From the NCBI GenBank assembly GCA_004794655.1, contig SMMW01000605.1, forward strand, positions 2,014,001 through 2,078,000: a stretch of DNA of 64,000 nt, given 5' to 3'. The position numbers and the translations under genes were made by a program. Positions 57,101 through 64,000 of the stretch are shown piece by piece; within the stretch, counting starts at the first letter, position 1, and every line of letters starts with the position of its first letter. The stretch is from Marisa cornuarietis (lineage: Eukaryota > Mollusca > Gastropoda > Architaenioglossa > Ampullariidae). Under the pieces are notes generated by a model, which ran no database searches, was not told where the DNA came from, and worked only from the letters and a program-made list of their open reading frames with translations.

Positions 57101-57670
57101 CCGGAATACACTCCATACAACAAATATCACACATGTCATACAAGCCGGAATACACTCCATACAACAAATATCCAACATGTCACACAAGCCGGAATACACT
57201 CCATACAACAAATATCACACATGTCATACAAGCCGGAATACACTCGATACGACAAATATCCAACATGTCATACAAGCCGGAATACACTCCATACAACAAA
57301 TATCCAACATGTCATACAAGCCGGAATACACTCCATACAACAAATATCCAACATGTCACACAAGCCGGAATACACTCCATACAACAAATATCCAACATGT
57401 CATACAAGCCGGAATACACTTCATACAACAAATATCCAACATGTCATACAAGCCGGAATATACTCCATACAACAAATATCCAACATGTCATACAAGCCGG
57501 AATACACTCCATACAACAAATATCCATCATGTCATACAAGCCGGAATACACTCCATACAACAAATATCCAACATGTCATACAAGCCGGAATATACTCCAT
57601 ACAACAAATATCCAACATGTCATACAAGCCGGAATACACTCCATACAACAAATATCCAACATGTCATACA
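54101..57670. repeat. 44-bp tandem satellite, about 81 copies
   Basis: The unit has ACATGTCATACAAGCCGG, then AATACACTCCATACAACAAAT. Spacing is 44 bp (for example 55457 to 55501). Two main variants alternate at one spot: CACACATG is frequent before about 54830 and near 57130-57230, and CCAACATG dominates elsewhere. Rare variants lack one base, which shifts frames. The unit has no stop in any of the three forward frames, so ORFs of up to 1259 aa run through it. This is a property of the unit and not evidence of a protein. It is bounded by unique sequence on both sides. Confidence 0.98.
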
Positions 57671-58200
57671 CTCAATAGAAAATGCAACATCCAACAGAAG
57701 GCACAAGTTTCACTGGAACGACGAATGAAGGCCAGCACGCGCTCAAGTTCACTTATGAACAAAGGTCAAGCGGCCATGAATCCCACACCACTGCGCCAGT
57801 CATGAAGTCTCAATTTAACAAGACAGTATCAAAGGCCATCATGGACTAGCACATTGTCCAAGCCAGTTGTCTGCACGCATATGTCCAGTTTCTGAAATAC
57901 TTTCTTCAGCCGTCCGTCCAGTGCCGGGAAAAGGCTGTCTATGTCTATCAAGACCGGGCGGATGGGGTCGGATCGCAACACCTCTTTCATGGCCCTGCTG
58001 AGAACACCATCCCGCTACAGCTGCAGGCTGTTCCAAGTGGACGTCCTCAACATGCAGCAGCAAGGATGGCGACTTCATCATAATAATGGTTGCCGAAACT
58101 CAAAATACGATGTGGAATCACGCACGATACAAAAAAAAAAAAACGACAAAAAACGACAGAGAGCCGTCCTCTCAAGCCAGTTAGGCGAAGGGACGTCACT
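57671..58200. repeat. Right flank of a satellite-bearing element, copy 2
   Basis: It is collinear with 1577-1860 next to the 68-bp array. The first about 130 bp align (GACGAATGA, CCAGCACGCG, GTTCACTTATGAACAAAGGTC, CTGCGCC), and the end shares AGCCAGTTAGGCGAAGGGAC with TCACTC. About 270 bp in between, including an A-rich stretch at 58128-58141, is longer here. No coding capacity is recognised. Confidence 0.7.
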
Positions 58201-59604
58201 CTATGTATTCATTAATATGACCATAATCTTTATTATTATTATATTGAAATTCCTTTGCAGGTACAAAAGAGCTTCCAGGAGGAGGTGTGCAAGAGCAAGA
58301 AACGAATTTACTAATTTATTTTTTATTAAAAAGCATAAATTTACTGGGAAGTCATTGACAGATATTTGTCTTGCTGAATGAAAGAGCATGAGCTGTCAAG
58401 TGTTCCCTGAAGTCTGATGAAGTCTGTGACAAATGGAATGATCCAATACCCTCAATCAAATTCACATATTCTTATGCCAGTTTATTGTCAAACCTGGATG
58501 TGACCATCATAAAGTCATTTATTGTAGGCATATGGTAGAGTGGGGCAGTTCTGAGTTTAAAAATTACAAGAAAATAACTACATTAAAATTATATTCCATG
58601 CTCATCCATTTTAATCAAGACCTCACAGAAGCACTAATTTCTAAGTAATAATATGTGATAGTGATGGGAAAATCATCTTCATTACTCCCTTCTTAACTCA
58701 CTTGCAGATTTGAGTAAATCCTAATTAAAATTTGCTGATGTTTTACATATTAGGCAGCAGCTATAAATATGCCTGATCATGCAATCTTAGGATTTGAAAT
58801 TCCTGACCCACTCACTTCACCAACAAATGGCATAAATGATAAATAAAGTGAGCAACACAATGACAAGAAATTGATGTGAAATACTACAGAGCAAATCAAA
58901 ATAAAAGGACTTCTTAAAATGCAAGAAAAAGAATCATCATACAAGAGGGAACAGTGTACAGTAATTCAACAATCAAAAACTGTGTGATGGGATAACAAAT
59001 CTGCAGTGAGAAAATATTACAAAGGGTGCACGAGAGTAACAAGTGCAATTTATGTCTTAGAATGTCTGTTTGGTTGTGATCGACTTTTAAACTGGAAGCT
59101 ACATTTTCTCTTGTGGTCAGGCCCACTATGTTGTCTTGGAATTCATTATCTTTACTACCGCTATTCAACCCAATGTTTTCTTTTTTCAATTTCATTCATA
59201 GCCAGACCTACAGGCTCAGTAAACATTTCCTTTACCTCCCTCACTATTTTTGACAAGTTTGATAATAAACTTACGGAAAAGCGCATGCTTTGAATACAAC
59301 ATCTCTACACTTTGTGTCCTCTCTGTGAACTCTTCTCACGACTATAGGCTGTTAGTTGTGCAGACTACAAAATCACAATACCATCTTCCAGTTTAAAATT
59401 TCTGAAACTGAGTCGACTTCGTATGGATCAATGCCACATACAAGCGCGATTTTCTTTGTACATCTATTTTTTTAGGACACTATTAAAACAACTAGCATAG
59501 CTACTAGATTATTTGTCTGCTTTTGCTCCATTTCATTGGTCTCCCAGGACTCATGATAGAAGGTGGAACACCTGTAACTGTTATCTTGTTATTGTTACTC
59601 AGCG
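58201..59604. other. Intergenic, nothing recognised
   Basis: Mostly A/T-rich, without supported genes. Confidence 0.45.
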
Positions 59605-59658
59605 ATGTCTACCGAAATGGCGGCGAGTCTCAACATACGAGTCTCTACTTCCCCTCAA
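59605..59658 (+). CDS. Candidate first coding exon of an unidentified gene
   Basis: ATGTCTACCGAAATGGCGGC opens an 18-codon frame (MSTEMAASLNIRVSTSPQ) that ends at a CAA|GTGAGA donor in phase 0. The second ATG has the context GAAATGGCGG, favourable for initiation. No second exon was found in the remaining 4.4 kb, and chance cannot be excluded. Confidence 0.2.
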
Positions 59659-59737
59659 GTGAGAACCCTTTATATAATTTGTAGAATGTATTTTCTTCAG
59701 TAGTGTCGCTATACACGAAAGACCTTAAATGTCTACA

Positions 59738-59943
59738 TGTAGGGTGGGTGGGGTAGGTAATTAGTGTTTCACGCCGAACAAGCAACTAAGGCTATATCAC
59801 GACAAAAGCAGCCGATCACCTGTAAACAGATAAGACATGCAGAGAAAGAACAGCGTGTCCAAGACGAGATCTGAACCCAGGATAGCCAGTCCTCATTGTA
59901 TTGGTGACAGGCGTTAACTGTCATGTCACTGGACCGCCCGGCC
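59738..59943 (-). mobile_element. tRNA-derived SINE
   Basis: On the minus strand: GGTCCAGTGACATGACAG head, GGGTTCAGATCTCG as B box, TTCTTTCTCTGCATG core, ATAGCCTTAGTTGCTTG and GGCGTGAAACAC near the end. It matches the plus-strand copy at 61.1 kb block for block. Confidence 0.85.
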
Positions 59944-60359
59944 TCAGGCAGACTGAAGAGACTGACTCGGGTGGTAATGCGTCAGTAGCTCAGACAGATA
60001 TGTTGAATGTAAGAACGTAATCGTGATAAGAAACATGAACAACAAATATGATAATCGTATCCCACAAGCACAGCCGACATATCAGAAGAAAATGAAGGTC
60101 GTCTGCCATCAGTGCCATGGAAACGCTTATTGAAGAATAATGTAAGCAGGTAATAAAACATGGACGTCTATAAAGTCATAAAAATACTTAACACTAAGCC
60201 TACAATGGGATATAAGTATTTTACTGAAAGAATTTAATGTAAATATTCATTAGATTATAACATCATCCGCTCCCTTAACAAGGCTGGCAGTATCTGACCA
60301 TAAAGCCAATCAACTTTCTACTTATGCCGCTGTTTCTGGTACCGGTCCTTGACACCTCT

Positions 60360-60470
60360 CTGAACTCACTCCCGGGGTAGGTGAAAAAGAGAGGGGAGAG
60401 GTTGGAAGGATATCACTCCCTGGGTAGGTGAAAGAGAGAGAGAGAGGGGCGAGGTTAGAAGGATAATTTT
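60360..60470 (+). repeat. Two-copy tandem duplication, about 58 bp
   Basis: CACTCCCGGGGTAGGTGAAA and CACTCCCTGGGTAGGTGAAA both run on into GAGAG purine runs, GAGGTTGGAAGGATA and GAGGTTAGAAGGATA. Confidence 0.8.
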
Positions 60471-61039
60471 GTGAAATCCACTAGCTCAACCTTTTGGAGA
60501 TATATCATATATGCTTTTTAGTCTGTCACGATCGACTAATTACAGACTGGGAAAATATACATCAGGAACAGTAAGTACACTACACTGAGATAGTTAGTAT
60601 CGTGGTAGTAACTTGAACTTGTTTCTGGTAAACTTGAGAGGGAAGAAGTGTGGGTGTGTTAGCGGGGAATTTTACAGTGCACGTGCCCCCAGGAGGACCG
60701 GAGCATGGGAGACGACAGCAAATAACGGTGACAGGCCACCACGAATTATGAGAATTTCCCTGGCAGTTCACTCAGCCAAAGCCAAGAAGGGTTTTACCAG
60801 CTACCCACCCCATACTCTCAACAACACACCTCATTCCAGTTATCGCTCTCTCTCTCTCTCTCTCTTCTTTTCTATCCTTTTGAGACCGTGTGCACTGTAC
60901 CAACTTGGATTATTTCCTTCTTCCTGAGTGGTGGCTTCTCTGTGGTGTGGTGTGTGGGTGGTGGCTGGACAACTTTGTGGGTCTCGCAGCTTATCGAGTT
61001 CAAAGCAAATGCGAAGACTGTGTTGAGGGCAAATAAGCC
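60471..61039. other. Intergenic, nothing recognised
   Basis: A (CT)n run is at about 60847-60870. The ORF over it has low complexity. Confidence 0.4.
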
Positions 61040-61790
61040 GCTCTGAACATGATTGACGATGACATGGATACTCTCACAGGTCACATGACAGAGGTTGTTC
61101 AGACTGCGGCCGGGCAGCTTCTGGGGCGGTCCGTGGCGCAACAGTTATAGCACCTGTCACCAATACAGTGAACATTGGCTGTCCTGGGTTCAGCTCTCGG
61201 ACACACTGTTCTTTCTCTGCATGTGACATTTGCTTACAGGACTGAAAACCTTGCCGCGATGTAGCCTTATAGTTACTGCTCGGCGTAAAACACCAATTCT
61301 CCCAGTCCCACCCCCACTAGGTTCTAGGGCGGCCAGGGCGAACAAACAAACCCTGGCTTATGGAGGAAGTGCTCGACCTTTGTGACAGCAGGCGGATCAC
61401 GAGGAGCAAGAAGCAGAGCAGAGCAACCCTGAAGCAGCTGTCTAGTATCGCAGATCAATCACGAGATCAGGAAAGGGACGAAGGCAGGCAGGGAAATCTG
61501 GATTAAAGAGAGGTGCAGTGAGATAGAGAAAGGGATGGCTGGGGGCGACCTCAGTATGACTACTAGACCGATTGACAGAGTAATGCTTTGACCTAAAGCT
61601 GAGGACAGACCCAAACACCCTTCAAGGCGATCTGACTACGGGAAAGGAACACGAAGACCTTTCAGACCTGCAGGTCTTAGGAGAGGTCAAACAGGCCCTC
61701 GGCAACCTGTACAGTGGGAGGTCACCCAGGGGTCCACACGTTCCAGCGGAGTGGCTCAGATGTAGAGGGGAAGAGACAGTGAAGGCAGGG
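61040..61790 (+). pseudogene. Decayed LINE ORF2 fragment, interrupted by a SINE
   Basis: Pieces of the region between endonuclease and RT are readable in changing frames: DDDMDTLTGHMTEVVQTAAG before the SINE, then EEVLDLCDSRR, EIWIKERCSEIEKGMAGG and VKQALGNLYSGRSPRGPHVP with AEWL. These correspond to the linker and first RT block of the endonuclease/RT LINE family also seen at 42.1 and 50.3 kb. Several stops make it non-functional. Confidence 0.7.
61132..61334 (+). mobile_element. tRNA-derived SINE inserted in the LINE fragment
   Basis: It starts GTCCGTGGCGCAACAGTTAT (A-box region), has GGGTTCAGCTCTCG as B box, the core TTCTTTCTCTGCATG, then TAGCCTTATAGTTACTGCTC and GGCGTAAAACACC. TTCTGGGGCGG precedes it and TTCTAGGGCGG follows, a probable 11-bp target duplication with one mismatch. 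Confidence 0.85.
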
Positions 61791-62330
61791 AGGCGCAAGG
61801 CTGTGGTGTGTTCTAGGTGAAAGTCAAATACTGCGCCCCCTTCTCCCCCAAAGTCAACTATTTAGCAACAAAAATATGTTTAGGCTTATTTCTATTTTCT
61901 TAACTAAGAATTTAAACAATAAATTTTGTCTTACTTATAAATAAACTTAATTACTTACAGTAAACTTAGGCTTACATATATTACCATTCATGATTGTCGT
62001 GGTCTGTGTCGGGAGTCATCAGATTTGCATTCACGAGCACAATGTTCCAAAATGTGCTTAAAAATTTAGATTGGGCCTAAATGATATGAATGTAAATAAG
62101 TTACAGTAATGTGTCAATCCTGTTTAAACATTAAAGACGAGGAAATCTTTTTGATGAATGATTTAGGAGAGAAGTATCTAAGTAAATATTTTAAAACATA
62201 TACTTCTACAGTTTGAGTTTTCTCTCTCTCTCCAGGTGATATTGTAATAATTACTAAGGAGAGAGAGAGAAATGGACACTGAGAAAATTGTGATGCATAT
62301 ATACAGTGTTAGTGTACATGTGTATATGTA
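61791..62330. other. Intergenic, nothing recognised
   Basis: A/T-rich. An imperfect inverted TCTCTCTCTCC / GGAGAGAGAGA pair occurs at about 62220-62270. Confidence 0.4.
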
Positions 62331-62755
62331 GCAGGGTGGGATGAGGTTCGCTCTCAGTCTCACCACAATGATAACACAACACCGTCGTGGGTTCAGATTT
62401 ACTAGCGCGTCAGAGGGTATGTCTGACTAGGCGAAAGCATATACATCAAGCTCTAACAACTCCTTGGTGGGGCGATCCTCCCACCTCTCTTCTCTCCGTT
62501 CGACTGTCCTCTCTCCTCCCTCTCTCACCCTCTTATATATTCCCCTCACACCCGACTTTTCCAGAAGCCCTGTCCTTGTTACTAGGCGACCCCCTTCCGC
62601 TCTCCTTCGGCCGGGTCGCCATTCGGCCAGTGGTTTTCCCCAACCCCCTCCCACTCTCTTTCGGTCACAAGGAATGTCACCTACCTTTCTATCCCTGTGT
62701 GTGTGTGTGTGTACCTGTGTCTGTGCGTGCCATACCCCATACTACTATACACACC
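62331..62755 (+). repeat. Dispersed 0.42-kb repeat, solo-LTR-like, copy 2
   Basis: Near-identical to 13727-14150. Differences include a 13-bp insertion near 62445 and a shorter GT run. It begins TGTAGCAGGGTGGGATGAGG. TATA flanks both sides if the end is set at ACTAC, but this choice is not supported by copy 1. Confidence 0.75.
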
Positions 62756-63206
62756 CCCTCGAGGAGAAATGTAATCCTCGACATTTAAACCTGCAACCCG
62801 GTTTTTCTAATATAAACATACTACAAACATATATAAAATACAGAGTAAATGAATCTACATATATCCAATCACAATATCGTCAAAGTCCTTTCCTCATAAA
62901 GCCCGAATAGCGTGCGAGTCTGTGTGTGTTTACAACAGTGGCCAGACAGCCTCGATTAACATGCTTTTAACACTCTCAGGAAGTTTTTCTGAAGACAGTT
63001 TGTTCAGCAACAAGATAATCTTCTGGCACCTCAGGCTATCGTCTGGGCTCGGCTGCTGGCGAAGTACAAATTCGTCGCCTCTCATCCACGCTGGTTGCTG
63101 ACGTGGCCTTGCTGACACTCGAGGGGCGTGGTGTGGTGACGGTGGTGCGCCCTCCTCCTCCTCTCTTCCCCCTTCCTGAGCGGATGGGACTTCCTTGTCG
63201 TTGACG
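62756..63206. other. No supported gene
   Basis: A minus-strand open frame (62930-63424) is Arg-, Glu- and Pro-rich, and it runs across the border of the Harbinger element at 63210, so it is unlikely to be one conserved protein. Confidence 0.4.
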
Positions 63207-63209
63207 TAA

Positions 63210-63974
63210 AGGCCTATTCTCACGCTGCAATATTCCGCACTTAGCAGGGTTAGCAGGCCCTGGTAGGACCTTTCCGAGTTTTGCACACGGCTGGGTGGGG
63301 GCTTTACATCGAGGTTTTCACGGATAGGACGCGATTCTATTTTCTTGCAGAGCCTGACCCACATTACATGGTGTAGCCAATCGGAATGCTTGAACACAGT
63401 CCGCTCCCTTTTTTTTCCCTCCAAATTAAGAAATGACGGTGTGGTCAGAGGAAATGTGTACGAGTATGATTTGTATGTGGGAAAACTACCCGTGTCTGTT
63501 CGACACTGCCAGTCCAGAGTATCTCAACCGAGATAAGGCCAAGAATGCCTGAATTGAAATTGCTCGTGCTCTGGGCAGCCTCCATCAGATATAAAAGTTC
63601 TTCAAACGTTGCAGACGACATTCGCAAAAAGCGTCTGCATTCTGTCGAGTCTTCCGAAGATATTTCTTTTCGAGGACATATAAATAAGGCATCTAAGCGA
63701 CTCCTTCGCACTATCCACCCCTCACCCACATCTTTTTTTTTTCTTCTTTTCTCTCTGCCTACTTCATCAGACAATGTTATTAACGTAGTAGCAGTAGCTT
63801 CCGAAAGTATCTGATGGTCTGCCATTTTGTCGACTACCCACAATGCGCTGCGTGGATGACGTCACCTAGCAGGACACTAGCGAGTGGCCTTGCTACGTGA
63901 GAGTAGAACGGTGCCTAGCAGGCAAAATCTTGTACGTGCAAACCATGAAAACATTGCAGCGTGAGAATAGGCCT
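63210..63974 (-). mobile_element. PIF/Harbinger element, internally deleted
   Basis: Perfect 22-bp terminal inverted repeats begin AGGCCTATTCTCACGCTGC. They are flanked by TAA on both sides (63207-63209 and 63975-63977), the 3-bp duplication typical of PIF/Harbinger. At 765 bp it is far too short for a full transposase and keeps only the N-terminal part. It would move only with a complete relative. Confidence 0.85.
63445..63843 (-). pseudogene. Harbinger transposase N-terminal remnant
   Basis: The frame (132 aa) has WIVRRSRLDALF and then CRRFLRMSSATFEELLYLME. FLRMS..TFEELL is the conserved N-terminal block before the DDE nuclease of Harbinger transposases. After about residue 93 the family match ends, and the DDE catalytic domain is missing. 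ATG at 63843 is a plausible original start. Confidence 0.65.
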
Positions 63975-64000
63975 TAAGGCATTGGAGGCTGCGTGGTGGC

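Noticed and set aside
54015..57805. Long overlapping ORFs (up to 1259 aa) across the 44-bp array
   Set aside because: They are the automatic result of a stop-free tandem unit. There is no non-repetitive domain, and ORFs of similar kind exist in all three frames.
62930..63424. Minus-strand ORF of 164 aa as a gene
   Set aside because: It crosses the terminal repeat of the Harbinger element, has low-complexity Glu/Arg/Pro stretches and no recognisable domain.

Overview
The window is animal nuclear DNA. Genes have GT-AG introns and sit among LINEs, SINEs, LTR elements, MITEs and satellites, with no operons. The repeat types (tRNA-headed SINEs of a kind common in molluscs, LINE tails of ATT triplets, gypsy-type LTR elements with SCAN-like Gag) suggest a mollusc, perhaps a gastropod. 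That is inference, since no diagnostic gene is present. All similarity statements were made by eye.

The gene content is a tandem cluster of four alpha-arrestin (ARRDC-type) genes, all on the minus strand: A (8509-12195, 414 aa), B (16716-21607, 405 aa), C (34366-39255, 422 aa) and D (44751-50131, 407 aa). I reconstructed all four from seven coding exons with conserved splice phases, and every summed length is an exact multiple of three. Each also has a probable 5' non-coding exon. A, B and C keep a PPSY motif for WW-domain (NEDD4-type) ligases near the C-terminus. D has lost it, has a shortened exon 2, and has lost the splice acceptor in front of its start codon.

The left edge (1-4912) holds a 68-bp satellite and then a short, young LTR retrotransposon (1942-4908) with a 4-bp target duplication. 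Its single long ORF joins a Gag-like coiled coil and zinc knuckle to a cold-shock domain. Two more zinc knuckles follow in another frame. That order is the LIN-28 architecture, so the element appears to have captured a lin-28-like cDNA. A hAT-type MITE sits in its 5' LTR just upstream of the TATA box.

Between genes B and C (22-34 kb) lies a transposon graveyard: a gypsy pol tail with its 3' LTR, a LINE with a nearly complete reverse transcriptase, a SCAN-like gag remnant between inverted LTR-like repeats, and LINE endonuclease scraps. Introns of the arrestin genes hold SINEs, LINE tails, a fold-back element and CA repeats.

Right of gene D, a 44-bp satellite (54101-57670) has no stop codon in any forward frame. 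Its right flank is homologous to the right flank of the 68-bp satellite at the left edge, so both arrays seem to belong to one family of satellite-bearing elements. The last 6 kb hold SINEs, a decayed LINE interrupted by a SINE, a second copy of a 0.4-kb solo-LTR-like repeat, and a deleted PIF/Harbinger element with 22-bp terminal repeats and TAA target duplications.
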